A DNA stretch of 64,000 nucleotides from Leptolyngbya sp. Heron Island J. GTDB lineage: Bacteria; Cyanobacteriota; Cyanobacteriia; Phormidesmidales; Phormidesmidaceae. Shown here piece by piece: positions 35,124 through 45,146 of the stretch (position 1 is the first letter of the stretch; every line of letters begins with the position of its first letter). The position numbers were made by a program, and so were the translations under genes. A model generated the notes under the pieces. It worked only from the letters and a program-made list of their open reading frames with translations. It did not search any database and was not told the DNA's origin. The DNA lies in contig NZ_AWNH01000043.1 in the NCBI RefSeq assembly GCF_000482245.1, positions 1-64,000 on the forward strand, written 5' to 3'.

Positions 35124-38100
35124 ATGACCGCAACTGTCCCTACTCTATCGAGCCAGTACGATCCTTCCCAAACCGAATCCAAGTGGCAGTCCGCTTGGGA
35201 AGACAATGCTGTATTTAAGGCTGATCCAGACCATGGTGGGGACCCGTTTTGTGTGGTGATCCCACCGCCAAATGTCACTGGCAGCCTACACATGGGCCAT
35301 GCCTTTGAGAATGCGCTGATTGATACCCTGGTGCGCTATCAGCGCATGAATGGTCGCAATACCCTGTGGCTGCCAGGTACCGACCACGCCAGTATTGCTG
35401 TGAGTGCAATTCTTGATCAGGAGTTGCGATCGCAAAATAAAACCCGTAAAGATATCAATCGAGACGACTATCTCACCCGTGCTTGGCAGTGGAAAGAAGA
35501 ATCCGGCGGCACCATTGTTAACCAGCTGCGCAAACTCGGTGTATCAGTAGACTGGACCCGTGAGCGCTTCACCATGGATGAAGGGCTGTCTAAAGCCGTG
35601 CTAAAAGCCTTTACCAAACTCTACGCAGAAGGGCTAATTTATCGGGGCAATTACATGGTCAACTGGTGTCCCGCCAGCCAGTCGGCGGTATCTGATGTTG
35701 AAGTTGAAAATAAAGAAGTCGACGGTAATCTTTGGCATTTTCGCTATCCGTTGACCGATGGTTCAGGCCATGTGGAAGTGGCCACAACTCGACCCGAAAC
35801 CATGTTGGGGGATACGGGCGTAGCTGTTAACCCGGAAGACGAGCGTTATCAAGAAATGGTGGGGAAAACCCTGACCCTACCGCTGGTGGGACGTGAGATT
35901 CCCATTATTGCCGATAGCTATGTCGACAAAGAATTTGGTACTGGCTGCGTCAAGGTCACGCCCGCCCATGATCCCAACGACTTTGCCATGGGCGAGCGTC
36001 ACAATTTGCCCATGATCACCATCATGAATAAAGATGGGTCGATGAATGAAAATGCCGGTCGCTTTGAAGGTTTGGATCGGTTTGAAGCCCGTAAACAGGT
36101 GGTTACGGCTCTGGATGAGGTCGGGGCACTGGTGCGGATTGAGGACTACAAACATAGTGTCCCCTATAGCGATCGCGGCAAGGTGCCTGTAGAACCCCTA
36201 CTGTCTACCCAGTGGTTTGTCAAAATTCGTCCCTTAGCAGACAAGGCTCTGGATGCTCTGGACAACCATCAGTCCCCCAGGTTTGTTCCCGAACGCTGGA
36301 CTAAGGTATACCGCGATTGGTTAGTCAACCTGCGGGACTGGTGTATTTCCCGTCAGCTCTGGTGGGGCCACCAGATTCCGGCCTGGTATGCGGTCAGCCA
36401 AACCAATGGCGAAATTACTGACTCCACCCCCTTCTTTGTCGCCGAGTCAGAAGCAGACGCCCGCGCTCAGGCCACGGCCCAGTTCGGTGATGGCGTTGAA
36501 CTCCAGCAGGACCCTGATGTTCTAGATACCTGGTTCTCCTCAGGTCTTTGGCCCTTCTCCACCATGGGCTGGCCCGATGAAAACGCTAAGGATTTCCAAA
36601 CGTACTACCCCACAACCACACTGGTTACCGGATTTGACATCATCTTTTTCTGGGTAGCTCGCATGACCATGATGGCCGAGCATTTCACTGACACCATGCC
36701 TTTTGAGACCGTATACATCCACGGTCTGGTGCGGGATGAGAAAAATCAGAAAATGTCGAAGTCCAAGGGCAATGGTATCGACCCGCTGGTGCTAATTAAC
36801 AAGTACGGTACCGATGCTCTGCGCTATACACTGATTCGTGAAGTGGCCGGGGCAGGTCAAGATATTCGCCTGGACTACAACCGTAAAACCGATGAGTCGT
36901 CGTCGGTAGAAGCGTCTCGTAACTTTACCAATAAGCTATGGAATGCGTCCCGGTTTGTAATGATGAATTTGGCAGGCAAGACGCCAGCTGATTTGGGCGA
37001 GCCGGACACGGCTAGGCTAGAACTTGCCGATCGCTGGATTCTCTCCAAGTTTAATCAAACAATTACCCAAACCCGCGAGTATCTTGACAAGTATGGCATG
37101 GGTGAAGCGGCCAAGGTGCTATACGAATTTATCTGGGGAGACTTTTGCGATTGGTATATTGAGCTGGTCAAACCCCGTCTGTACGGTAAGGATGAGGACT
37201 CTAAGCAGGTAGCACAACAAACCTTGGCCTTTGTGCTGGATGGTATTCTCAAGCTATTGCATCCCTTTACACCCCACATCACTGAGGAAGTCTGGCATAC
37301 CCTAACCCAGACAGGAGAAGACAGCTATCTGGCGGTGCAGCCCTACCCTACGGTTCGCTCTGAATTGGTGGATGCTGAACTAGAGCAAGACTTTGACCTG
37401 CTGATTGGCACTATCCGTACTATCCGTAACCTGCGGGCAGCAGCGGGTGTGAAACCCTCGGCCAAGATCGAAGCCATTCTTAAAACCGATGATGCTGGCG
37501 AGGCACGTGTCCTCAACGCCACCCAGGTTTATCTAAAGGATGCCGCCAAGGTCGAAACTCTCACCATTAGGGGAACAACCTTAACTGCTGAAACCTTAAG
37601 CGTCAGTGCCAACGCCACAGTTCCCACTTCGCAAACGGCAGACAGTACTGAGCACGCTGACGGCCTGCCAGAAATCGACTGGGGGGATGGCATAGACGCT
37701 CTACAAACACTGCTTAAGCATCCCCTAGGCTATATTGGACAAGCCTACAATACGGCTAAAAAACCAGCGTCCGTTGTATTGCTGCTACTACTCACAGGGC
37801 TAGCCATTAGATTAGCCGCAGCGGTTGTTTCTGGAGTGAATACCCTACCTGTATTGGGTAGATTCTTTCAAATGATCGGTGTCGGCTATACCGCCTGGTT
37901 TGGTGGTCGTTATGTCCTCAAAGCTGCAAACCGCAGACAGCTCTGGGAAAACGCAACTGGGTTCTGGGATGAGGTGGTTGGTACCTTTAGTAAAGAGACT
38001 GACGAGATAGAGAATCTAACGACAACATCTGAAGCAAGCGAGCCCCTCGCAGAAGATACTCGGCAGATGTTTGCGGGTGTATTTGGCACCGTTCAGGTGC

Positions 38101-38321
38101 TGATCCCGCTTACGGGTCTGGTGGATGTGGATGCCCTGAAGCAGAAGCTGGAAAAATCCCTGGCAAAGGTCGAAGGCGAGATGAAGTCGATTAACGGTCG
38201 TTTGGGCAACCCAGGCTTTGTGAATAAGGCTCCGGCCCATGTGGTGCAGGAAGCACGGGATTCACTGGTTGAGGCAGAAACTCAGGCAAAGCTGTTGCGA
38301 GAGCGATTGGCTATGCTTTAG
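35124..38321 (+). CDS. valS: valyl-tRNA synthetase with inserted CAAD membrane domain
   Basis: The 1065-residue class I synthetase charges tRNA-Val. It has HMGH in [18 protein letters not shown] (about 48-65), an editing domain (190-340), [13 protein letters not shown] (about 540) and the anticodon-binding helices (630-780). Between these and the C-terminal tRNA-binding coiled coil (about 980-1065, [19 protein letters not shown]) lies an extra segment of about 120 residues with two membrane helices (roughly 881-905 and 911-935, [20 protein letters not shown]). That is the cyanobacterial CAAD domain, known to anchor some cyanobacterial synthetases, including ValRS, in thylakoid membranes. The normal length without it would be about 900. 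The start ATG 35124 fits the family. Confidence 0.95.
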   Translation: MTATVPTLSSQYDPSQTESKWQSAWEDNAVFKADPDHGGDPFCVVIPPPNVTGSLHMGHAFENALIDTLVRYQRMNGRNTLWLPGTDHASIAVSAILDQELRSQNKTRKDINRDDYLTRAWQWKEESGGTIVNQLRKLGVSVDWTRERFTMDEGLSKAVLKAFTKLYAEGLIYRGNYMVNWCPASQSAVSDVEVENKEVDGNLWHFRYPLTDGSGHVEVATTRPETMLGDTGVAVNPEDERYQEMVGKTLTLPLVGREIPIIADSYVDKEFGTGCVKVTPAHDPNDFAMGERHNLPMITIMNKDGSMNENAGRFEGLDRFEARKQVVTALDEVGALVRIEDYKHSVPYSDRGKVPVEPLLSTQWFVKIRPLADKALDALDNHQSPRFVPERWTKVYRDWLVNLRDWCISRQLWWGHQIPAWYAVSQTNGEITDSTPFFVAESEADARAQATAQFGDGVELQQDPDVLDTWFSSGLWPFSTMGWPDENAKDFQTYYPTTTLVTGFDIIFFWVARMTMMAEHFTDTMPFETVYIHGLVRDEKNQKMSKSKGNGIDPLVLINKYGTDALRYTLIREVAGAGQDIRLDYNRKTDESSSVEASRNFTNKLWNASRFVMMNLAGKTPADLGEPDTARLELADRWILSKFNQTITQTREYLDKYGMGEAAKVLYEFIWGDFCDWYIELVKPRLYGKDEDSKQVAQQTLAFVLDGILKLLHPFTPHITEEVWHTLTQTGEDSYLAVQPYPTVRSELVDAELEQDFDLLIGTIRTIRNLRAAAGVKPSAKIEAILKTDDAGEARVLNATQVYLKDAAKVETLTIRGTTLTAETLSVSANATVPTSQTADSTEHADGLPEIDWGDGIDALQTLLKHPLGYIGQAYNTAKKPASVVLLLLLTGLAIRLAAAVVSGVNTLPVLGRFFQMIGVGYTAWFGGRYVLKAANRRQLWENATGFWDEVVGTFSKETDEIENLTTTSEASEPLAEDTRQMFAGVFGTVQVLIPLTGLVDVDALKQKLEKSLAKVEGEMKSINGRLGNPGFVNKAPAHVVQEARDSLVEAETQAKLLRERLAML

Positions 38322-38358
38322 ACCCGAGCATGCTCTTGAATCCTCATTTCTATGGGAT

Positions 38359-39120
38359 TTATCTGATGGTTTTGCCCCCGTCGGCAACGATGGCAGCACC
38401 ATGGACAAAGTCGGCATCGCTGGTGGCTAAAAACAGGGCCACACGGGCAATATCCTCTGGTTTACCCAGGTGTCCTGCTGGAATGGTAGAAACGGCGGCT
38501 TTTTCTTCTGCAACCGGATCGTCGCTCAGATTAAACTCAGCCCGAATCATGGGAGTATCAGTAGGGCCAGGGCAAATGGCATTGATGCGAATATTCTGAG
38601 CTGACCATTCTGCGGCCAGGGTTCGGGTTAAAGCCAGCACTCCTCCTTTGGTGGCGCTGTAGCCGCTGTAGAGGGGCTGTCCGACTATGCCTAATTCTGA
38701 GGCGGTGTTGATAATGATGCCACCGCCTTGGGTGAGCATCTGCACAATGCCGTGCTTACAACCAAAGAAAACACCTTTGAGGTTTACTCCCAAGAGTTTG
38801 TCTAGATCGGCCTCGGTGGTTTCTGTAATAGGCTTGATAACAGAGATACCGGCGTTGTTAAAGAGAATATCGAGGCGGCCAAAGTTCTTGACTGTGGCTG
38901 CGATCGCACCAATCACCTGCTCTTCATCGCTGACATCTGCCCCCAGCCCCAGGCACTGTCCCCCAGCCATCTCAATCGCCTCTTCAGTTGCCTGGGCTGC
39001 ATCAGCATTCACATCAACGGCGACAACAATCGCCCCTTCCTGTGCAAAACAATTAGCCGTAGCCCGACCAATTCCAGAACCAGCACCCGTAATCAAACTC
39101 ACCTTGCCATCCAGCCGCAT
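38359..39120 (-). CDS. short-chain dehydrogenase/reductase
   Basis: The 253-residue classical SDR has the cofactor motif TGAGSGIGRA (11-20), NNAG in ILFNNAGISV, catalytic Ser in NTASELG, and Y-x3-K in YSGYSATKGG. It uses NAD(P)H to reduce a carbonyl or oxidise an alcohol; D36-type acidic residue after strand 2 (VAVDVNADAA) suggests NAD. The gene follows a GMC oxidoreductase gene on the same strand, but a strong terminator at 39229-39266 separates them. The substrate is unknown. Confidence 0.9.
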   Translation of the reverse strand: MRLDGKVSLITGAGSGIGRATANCFAQEGAIVVAVDVNADAAQATEEAIEMAGGQCLGLGADVSDEEQVIGAIAATVKNFGRLDILFNNAGISVIKPITETTEADLDKLLGVNLKGVFFGCKHGIVQMLTQGGGIIINTASELGIVGQPLYSGYSATKGGVLALTRTLAAEWSAQNIRINAICPGPTDTPMIRAEFNLSDDPVAEEKAAVSTIPAGHLGKPEDIARVALFLATSDADFVHGAAIVADGGKTIR

Positions 39121-39228
39121 TTGAGTGCCCCCTTATTTCTCAAATAGCTTTAGCATTGTCAACTGTCTTTGTTACAAATACAACACTTACGTACCGATGG
39201 TTTGACGACGTTTAAAAATCGAAAAAAT

Positions 39229-39266
39229 CAGGTCAAGAATAAGCCAAATGGCTTATTCTTGACCTG
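39229..39266 (-). terminator. strong intrinsic terminator after the GMC gene
   Basis: CAGGTCAAGAATAAGCCA (39229-39246) and TGGCTTATTCTTGACCTG (39249-39266) form an 18-bp perfect stem with two unpaired bases. On the minus strand it is followed by ATTTTTT, a typical terminator for the GMC oxidoreductase gene, 28 bp after its stop. Confidence 0.85.
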
Positions 39267-39293
39267 CTATCAGGTGATGTAAACGATTGAAAT

Positions 39294-40802
39294 CTACCCT
39301 AATCGTTGAGTCAAATGCTCCCCAACCCGTAAAGCATTGGCAATTACCGTCAATGCAGGACTCACGCTGGCATTGGATGGAAAAAAGCTACTGTCTACCA
39401 CATAGAGATTCTCCACATCGTGGGTGCGACAGTTGGGGTCTAAAACCGATGTCGTCCGATCATTACCAAATCGGCACGTACCACATTGATTGGCCATCAC
39501 CTGGATCGGGATCTCACCCCGTGGGTGATTACCTCGCTGAAAACCACCGAGCTCTTTTTCAATGGTTTTGAGGATATCTATCCAGCGATAGACTAGACGG
39601 TCGTGAGCCTCTAAATTATTAGGCGTGTAGTCAATGTAGAGTTTGTTGTGTTCGATCCGAACACGATTGTTGGGATCGGGTAAATCTTCGGTCTGAATCC
39701 ACCAACCGATGGAACGAGTAGCCAGTTGTTTCAGCCCAAAGCCAGGCATATATTTTGCCAGAATTGAGAGTAGAGGCGGAGCCTCCGCAAAAATTACATC
39801 GGTGAGTAGCCCCCCGGTATTGTAAATGTGACCCATGGGGTAAGGGAAATCCGTATCACCCCAGTAAAAATCGTTAATGTAGATAGTTTTTAGAAAATCG
39901 CCTGTGTTTGCTTTGTTTTTAAGCTGCACTACCGTTGTCAGCAAACTTTTCATCAAGTTGCGACCTACCAATCCTGAGCTATTGGCTAACCCTTGGGGGT
40001 GTTTTTCATTGGCAGACTGCAGCAACAAGGCCGCTGAATTCACTGCACCACAGGCTAAAACAACGATATCAGCAAAAAATAAATAGGTTTGATCGCCACG
40101 TTGAGTTTCGATCGCTTTAATCAGACGACCAGTCGGATCGGTATGCAGGGCAACAACTCGGGCTCCGGTTTGGAGGGTGACATTGGGATACTTGAGGGCA
40201 GGACCAATCCCGCTCACCTCAGAGTCGTTGGTGGGGTCATCGTCCTGGCGGGTAAGCCCTAAAGGGAGACGAGCTGGGTGCAGCGGCTGAGTTGCGATCG
40301 CGCCAAAAATCTCCTCAATCTCAGGCTTTTGTTCAATTGCCTCAAATGGATATCCCTGGCTATGTTCAGGCTCAGTCGGATCGCCTGCAAGCACACCGTG
40401 CACCTTATACAGCTGCTCAGCTTCAGTGTAATAGGGCTCAAAATCTGCATACTTCAAGCACCACTCAGGAGAGATCCCCCCCTGATGCTCCACCCGTTCG
40501 AAATCTCGTTCCCGCATTCTCAGTAATGCAGCACCGTAAATTTTAGTATTCCCCCCCACCGCATAGTTCATCTGAGGTGAAAATGGTTCTCCGGCTGTGT
40601 CGTACCACTGTTCTGGAGCATGGTAGCGCTCCCGCTTAAACACATCGACATCGCTACGATTTTGTTCTTCGAGGGGCATAAAATCTCCCCGCTCCAGGAT
40701 CAAAATCCGTTTACCCGTAGGAGCCAGCTTACAGGCCAGAGTGCCACCCCCTGCACCAGTACCGATAATGATTACATCATATTGCCCATCATCAATAATC
40801 AT
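39294..40802 (-). CDS. GMC family FAD-dependent oxidoreductase
   Basis: The 502-residue flavoprotein begins with the dinucleotide-binding motif VIIIGTGAGGGTLACKLA (10-27) followed by ILERG, has the GMC-like PQMNYAVGGNTKIYGAALLR segment, and ends with the family C-terminus VVDSSFFPSNASVSPALTVI-ANALRVGEHL. NQCGTCRFGNDRTTSVLDP contains a possible active-site region. Such enzymes oxidise alcohols, sugars or sterol-like compounds with FAD; length and motifs match the choline dehydrogenase/glucose-methanol-choline group broadly. It ends ahead of a terminator and begins 10 bp from the end of the second oxidase operon, so it may be read from that operon's promoter. Confidence 0.9.
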   Translation of the reverse strand: MIIDDGQYDVIIIGTGAGGGTLACKLAPTGKRILILERGDFMPLEEQNRSDVDVFKRERYHAPEQWYDTAGEPFSPQMNYAVGGNTKIYGAALLRMRERDFERVEHQGGISPEWCLKYADFEPYYTEAEQLYKVHGVLAGDPTEPEHSQGYPFEAIEQKPEIEEIFGAIATQPLHPARLPLGLTRQDDDPTNDSEVSGIGPALKYPNVTLQTGARVVALHTDPTGRLIKAIETQRGDQTYLFFADIVVLACGAVNSAALLLQSANEKHPQGLANSSGLVGRNLMKSLLTTVVQLKNKANTGDFLKTIYINDFYWGDTDFPYPMGHIYNTGGLLTDVIFAEAPPLLSILAKYMPGFGLKQLATRSIGWWIQTEDLPDPNNRVRIEHNKLYIDYTPNNLEAHDRLVYRWIDILKTIEKELGGFQRGNHPRGEIPIQVMANQCGTCRFGNDRTTSVLDPNCRTHDVENLYVVDSSFFPSNASVSPALTVIANALRVGEHLTQRLG

Positions 40803-40812
40803 AATGCCCCTT

Positions 40813-41424
40813 TCACTGCCAGATGTAGATTAGCAAAAACAAAACAATCCAAATGACATCAACAAAATGCCAAAACAGTGACGTCGCCGCTACACCAAAT
40901 TCACCACCGTCATAATTACCAGGAATAAACGACCGCCCCAGCATAATCAGCTGCAGCAATACTCCCGTCAGAACATGCAGACCATGAAATCCAGTCAGTA
41001 AGTAAAAGATGCCGCCAAATACCCCATCGGTAATACCGAATTCAAGACTGCTCCATTCCACCGCCTGCCCATACAGGAAGTAGCTGCCCATGGCCATGGT
41101 CAGCAACCAAAAGGCACGAAAACCCCAGAGATTTTTGACATGGAGATAGCGCTCGGCAACGTAGATAACAAAGCTACTGGACACCAACACCACCGTATTG
41201 ATAGCCGGGTCTGTGATCTCCAGTCCTTCAATACCAGGAGGCAACCAGTCGATAGCCGTAGTCTTGTAGACAATGTAGCCAGCAAAAAAGCTTAAAAAGA
41301 TGACGCTCTCTGACAACAAGAACACGATAAAGCCAAACATACTGTTGCCTGCTTCATCATGGTGATGCTCAATATCAACAGCCGTCTGTTCACTACTGAC
41401 GGGGTCGAGTTCAGTACTAGTCAT
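40813..41424 (-). CDS. heme-copper oxidase subunit III (set 2, ARTO-like)
   Basis: The 203-residue subunit III has five helices with FLLSESVIFLSFFAGYIVYK, FYLLTGFHGLHVLTGVLLQL and SLFWHFVDVIWIVLFLLIYI. A His-rich soluble N-terminus (VDIEHHHDEAGN) may touch metal or be structural. It overlaps the subunit I gene by 8 bp, so the operon is tightly coupled. It differs from set 1 by about half its residues and belongs with the second, CuA-less operon. Confidence 0.92.
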   Translation of the reverse strand: MTSTELDPVSSEQTAVDIEHHHDEAGNSMFGFIVFLLSESVIFLSFFAGYIVYKTTAIDWLPPGIEGLEITDPAINTVVLVSSSFVIYVAERYLHVKNLWGFRAFWLLTMAMGSYFLYGQAVEWSSLEFGITDGVFGGIFYLLTGFHGLHVLTGVLLQLIMLGRSFIPGNYDGGEFGVAATSLFWHFVDVIWIVLFLLIYIWQ

Positions 41425-43090
41425 GGGCTACCTCTAGTTCATCAGCATTGGAAACAAGTGGGTCAGATTTACCATAACCATAGGGATCACAAACCACCAC
41501 TGGCAATACCTCAAAATTCTCATGGCTAGGTGGAGACGACACCAGCCACTCGATACCAATGGCTCGCCAAGGATTATCAGGGGCTTTTTCACCCTGCACC
41601 CAGGAACCCACCATGTTCAAAATAAACGGCAGTGTGGACATACCCAACAAAAACGCACCGATGCTCGCGATGACATTCCAAAAGGCAAACTCAGGATCAT
41701 AGGATGCAACCCGTCGAGGCATGCCTTCTAAACCCAGAGGATGCATCGGAAAAAAGTTGAGATTCGTCCCAATAAAAGTGAGAACAAAATGTAGTTTGCC
41801 TAACCCCTCGTTGTACATACGACCAGTCATTTTTGGAAACCAATGATAGAGAGCCGCATAGACCCCCATTACCGTGGCACCATAAATCACATAGTGAAAA
41901 TGACCAACGACAAAGTATGTATTGTTCACATGAATATCCACCGGGGCCGATGCCAGCATAATGCCAGTGATCCCGGCAAACACAAACATCAACAGTCCAC
42001 CCAGAGCAAATAACATAGCGCTGGTGAGCCGAATCTTGCCGCCCCAGATAGTTGCCACCCAGGCAAATACCTTAATCCCCGTCGGTACTGAAATCAGCAT
42101 CGTAGAGAACATAAAGAGCATCCGCATCCATCCCGGTGTACCACTGGCAAACATATGGTGAACCCACACTACGGCACTTAGCGCCACAATCACCAGAGAA
42201 GAAATAGCGACAACCTTATAGCCAAACAGTGGTTTACGGGCATAGACCGGAAACAGCTCTGAAAAAATACCAAAAATTGGCAAGATAATTACATAGACCG
42301 CTGGGTGAGAGTAAAACCAGAAAAAATGCTGAAATAGAATCGGATCGCCGCCTTTAACGGGATCAAAAAAGCTCGTACCCAAACTCAAATCAAACAACAG
42401 CATCACCGCCCCAGCAGTCAGCGCTGGCAATCCAAACAGCTGAATAATCTGAGCACTCATCACCGCCCAAACAAATATGGGCATGCGGAAAAAGGTCATC
42501 CCAGGGGCACGCATCCGCACAATGGTTGTAACAATATTGACAGCCCCCATAATCGAAGAAATTCCCGAAAGAGCCACTGCCAGCAGCCAGAGAAACTGAC
42601 CATTGATCAAGGCCCCAGAGGGATTCTGTAAACTAACCGGAGGATAAGCCCACCAGCCCGCCTGGGAAGGACCACCTGGCGCTAAAAAACTCCCCATCAG
42701 AACGACACCAAACACTGGCACCATCCAAAAGGCCACGGCATTTAATCGGGGAAAGGCCATATCCCGTGCCCCAATCATCAGCGGCACCAGATAGTTAGCG
42801 AGCCCTGCCAGCACCGGAAAGGTCCACAAAAAGAGCATGACTGTGCCATGGAGGGTAAACATGGCGTTATAGACCGTCCGGTCTACCAGGTCCGCCTCCG
42901 GTGTAATCAACTCCCCTCGAATGACCATGGCAAAAATGCCACCCACTAAAAAGAAGAAGAAAGCGGTAACAATATATTGAATGCCAATGACCTTATGGTC
43001 AGTACTAAAGCTGAAAAACCGTCGCCAGCTTTCCGGTTCACCGGGCTGGTTAAGATTGTTATTGGTCTCATCTACTAAAACATTCGTCAT
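41417..43090 (-). CDS. heme-copper oxidase subunit I (set 2, ARTO-like)
   Basis: The 557-residue subunit I keeps all ligands: LHGTVMLFLW, WFYSHPAVYVIILP (CuB His and cross-linked Tyr), VHHMFASG, and HVNNTYFVVGHFHYVIYG. It should therefore reduce O2. The N-terminus (RRFFSFSTDHKVIGIQYIVT) matches set 1, showing recent common origin of both subunits. It sits between subunit II (43096-43998) and III in a compact operon. In other cyanobacteria the second set of this kind is called ARTO and is thought to act in the cytoplasmic membrane; electron donor is debated, probably quinol. Confidence 0.95.
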   Translation of the reverse strand: MTNVLVDETNNNLNQPGEPESWRRFFSFSTDHKVIGIQYIVTAFFFFLVGGIFAMVIRGELITPEADLVDRTVYNAMFTLHGTVMLFLWTFPVLAGLANYLVPLMIGARDMAFPRLNAVAFWMVPVFGVVLMGSFLAPGGPSQAGWWAYPPVSLQNPSGALINGQFLWLLAVALSGISSIMGAVNIVTTIVRMRAPGMTFFRMPIFVWAVMSAQIIQLFGLPALTAGAVMLLFDLSLGTSFFDPVKGGDPILFQHFFWFYSHPAVYVIILPIFGIFSELFPVYARKPLFGYKVVAISSLVIVALSAVVWVHHMFASGTPGWMRMLFMFSTMLISVPTGIKVFAWVATIWGGKIRLTSAMLFALGGLLMFVFAGITGIMLASAPVDIHVNNTYFVVGHFHYVIYGATVMGVYAALYHWFPKMTGRMYNEGLGKLHFVLTFIGTNLNFFPMHPLGLEGMPRRVASYDPEFAFWNVIASIGAFLLGMSTLPFILNMVGSWVQGEKAPDNPWRAIGIEWLVSSPPSHENFEVLPVVVCDPYGYGKSDPLVSNADELEVAHD

Positions 43091-43095
43091 AAAAG

Positions 43096-43998
43096 CTACT
43101 CCTCTGTGAGGGGTGAACCAGAATAATTAACCAAGGGTGGAGGAGCGGGAGGCACCGTCTTCCAACCGGCGCTAACGTCTTTTGCTGTCGCTTTACTGTA
43201 GTCCTCAAACGCTTCGTTGTAGGCCACCATGGGAGTTTGAGCCGCTGCTTGAGCTAACCATTGACGATAGTCCTCCGGTGACTCTACTACTACGTCTGCC
43301 TGCATGGCAGCAAAGTAAGTGCCGCTATACTGAGAATCCCGCAGGCGATATTTACCTTCCCGAATCGGAGTAAATTCAAATGTAATTTCCTGGCCCGGTA
43401 TGACATCCTGTTTGACCCGAAAAGCCGGAATAAAAAACCCGTGAATTACGTCTTCAGACTTAAGTCTGAAGACAGCGCGCTGATTGCTGGGTAAGTGAAG
43501 TTCTGTACTACTGATGTTTTGATCGGGATAGCGAAATTCCCAAGTCCACTGCCGTGCCAAGACTTCTATCGGTTGTTCCCCAGCGTCCTGGTTAACGGCA
43601 GCAGCCGTCGCCATGCCCATATGAACATGCTCCATGGGGCCTAGAATCGACATTTGGTCGTATATTTGGAAACTGTAGGCTGCGATCCAAATAACCAGAG
43701 CAAACGGGATCGCTGTCCAGACCACTTCCAACGTGATATTGCCCTCAATCGGTGGGCCATCACTGGTGTCGTACTTGCCTGCCCGATGAAACAATACCGA
43801 GTAAGCGATCGCACCGGACACACCTAAAAAAATGAACGCCCCTATGGTGACTAGAAAACTAAATAAATTGTCGACAAGCACCGCTTCTGCTGATGCTTGA
43901 GGAGGCATCCAACCATAGGCTTGTTGCCCTACCCAAAAACTGATGACCGCTGCAACAATAGCAGCTATCGCCAAAATTAAAATCGTGCGAATTTTCAT
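43096..43998 (-). CDS. oxidase subunit II without CuA ligands (set 2, ARTO-like)
   Basis: The 300-residue subunit II has two N-terminal helices and a cupredoxin domain. Aligned with set 1, its metal segment reads DSQYSGTYFAAM instead of CAELCGSYHGGM: the two Cys become Asp and Ser, Glu becomes Gln and His becomes Phe, while Met and the earlier His (DVIHGFFIPAF) stay. CuA therefore cannot form and cytochrome c cannot be the direct donor by the usual route. This is the mark of cyanobacterial ARTO, likely a quinol oxidase. The gene contains a 24-bp perfect palindrome at 43450-43473. First oxidase subunit of the operon, after two DUF2231 genes. Confidence 0.93.
   Translation of the reverse strand: MKIRTILILAIAAIVAAVISFWVGQQAYGWMPPQASAEAVLVDNLFSFLVTIGAFIFLGVSGAIAYSVLFHRAGKYDTSDGPPIEGNITLEVVWTAIPFALVIWIAAYSFQIYDQMSILGPMEHVHMGMATAAAVNQDAGEQPIEVLARQWTWEFRYPDQNISSTELHLPSNQRAVFRLKSEDVIHGFFIPAFRVKQDVIPGQEITFEFTPIREGKYRLRDSQYSGTYFAAMQADVVVESPEDYRQWLAQAAAQTPMVAYNEAFEDYSKATAKDVSAGWKTVPPAPPPLVNYSGSPLTEE
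43450..43473. repeat. 24-bp palindrome inside the set 2 subunit II gene
   Basis: The 12-nt arm GTCTTCAGACTT (43450-43461) is followed by its exact reverse complement (43462-43473). It codes for FRLKSEDV, just before the conserved HGFFIP segment, so the protein is not disturbed. Confidence 0.8.
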
Positions 43999-44017
43999 GG
44001 GAGCCGATTTTGACCAA

Positions 44018-44617
44018 CTATTTCAACAGCAAATTCGGGTCTTGACCCATCTGCAGCAAGCGATCTGCACTGATATGAACGCCGAATTCGGCTGCTAGCT
44101 GTGCACCTAAGGTGCCATGAACAAACATCAGTGCAAAGATTCCTAATCCAGCTAACAAGTAAGCCCACTGCACCTGACGAGCCCGATCCCGATACCAAAT
44201 AAATCGTTGAAATCCACGCCAGACCGCCATTCCCACAATTAAGAACAGTAATATAACTCCACCAACACCATGCCAGAGCATGGTTTCCATGGCCTGCAAT
44301 CCCCAGGCACTTTTGGTGCCTGCAGGGGGCTGAGCTAACATCACTTCATAGAAGCCAGCAGCTACCGTAAAAAAGGTAATAACAGCTGCCGCTAACATGT
44401 TGTACCAGCCAACATCGAAAAAGTTAGACCGACTAGCCGGTATTGCTAACAGTTTAAAGACTGGTTTTTCTAGGGGAAACAACACCCCAACAATATCGAA
44501 GCCAATGGCCACAATAAACAAGCCCAATGTCAGGTGAACCAGATTCGGATGGATCGGTAGCTGATAGGGTAGGCCATTCGCGCCTAGCTGCAGCTGCTCA
44601 ATCAAGCTTGAATTCAT
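44018..44617 (-). CDS. DUF2231 membrane protein, oxidase-linked (second copy)
   Basis: The 199-residue protein has four helices and the DUF2231 layout: PIHPNLVHLTLGLFIVAIGF early (the IHP-x-VH motif), then a pair of helices with GAGFYEVML-like AAGFYEVMLA, and a final helix. DUF2231 proteins are heme- or redox-linked membrane proteins of unproven function. ATG 44617 is preceded by AAGGAG; the longer frame to 44830 overlaps the previous gene and is a shadow. The start overlaps the stop of the upstream DUF2231 gene as ATGA, so the two are translationally coupled. It precedes the ARTO subunit II gene by 20 bp and is probably an assembly or electron-donor partner. Confidence 0.82.
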   Translation of the reverse strand: MNSSLIEQLQLGANGLPYQLPIHPNLVHLTLGLFIVAIGFDIVGVLFPLEKPVFKLLAIPASRSNFFDVGWYNMLAAAVITFFTVAAGFYEVMLAQPPAGTKSAWGLQAMETMLWHGVGGVILLFLIVGMAVWRGFQRFIWYRDRARQVQWAYLLAGLGIFALMFVHGTLGAQLAAEFGVHISADRLLQMGQDPNLLLK

Positions 44618-45114
44618 TGAAAAACTCCTTCTCTGGTAGCTTCCACGACCGGCACCGTATGCAATCCATACATCCAGACCAGTAAATCTCCAAGGTAAAC
44701 CTGAAAAAAGACCAACCCTACCAATAAAACCCCCACACCTAAAAACGGTACGGGCAGTGTTTTGGGATCGCGGGAGCGAATCACATAGCGCCAGGCTGTG
44801 ATGGCTGCAATAATCCCAGACATGGACCAACCAATCAGAGTATGCAAGTTTAAGGTCGGTTCTGCAGCTGTATAGGGTTCGGCCAAACCAGCTTCAATTT
44901 GCCCAAAAATAACAGCAATAAATATAGAAACCGTCGCGAAACAGAAATTCCACCAGCTCACCTCATATAGGCGAACATTACGGGTGAAATACCCAATAGC
45001 GTCACACAACACAGCAAACAACACCATAGCAATGACAAAGTGCACCACAATTGGGTGAATCGTGTCGGGATACGGTAAATTGTGCTCGTTGAGTGGAGGT
45101 AAGTACTCAAACAT
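44614..45114 (-). CDS. DUF2231 membrane protein, oxidase-linked (first copy)
   Basis: The 166-residue protein has four helices and the same DUF2231 start, PYPDTIHPIVVHFVIAMVLF, as the next gene, with LHTLIGWSMSGIIAAITAWR later. The pair of His in the IHP-x-VH motif and the second-half LHTLIGW could bind heme, but that is inferred. It starts the ARTO operon together with a 45-residue peptide gene 33 bp upstream. Two DUF2231 genes before CuA-less oxidase genes are a known arrangement in cyanobacteria. It ends in ATGA overlap with the next gene. Confidence 0.82.
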   Translation of the reverse strand: MFEYLPPLNEHNLPYPDTIHPIVVHFVIAMVLFAVLCDAIGYFTRNVRLYEVSWWNFCFATVSIFIAVIFGQIEAGLAEPYTAAEPTLNLHTLIGWSMSGIIAAITAWRYVIRSRDPKTLPVPFLGVGVLLVGLVFFQVYLGDLLVWMYGLHTVPVVEATREGVFQ

Positions 45115-45146
45115 ATTTCAATCAAAAAATGACAGAAATCAACCGA

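Noticed and set aside
44618-44830. N-terminal extension of the second DUF2231 gene
   Set aside because: Lies entirely in another frame of the first DUF2231 gene; ATG 44617 has a good ribosome-binding site and normal N-terminus.
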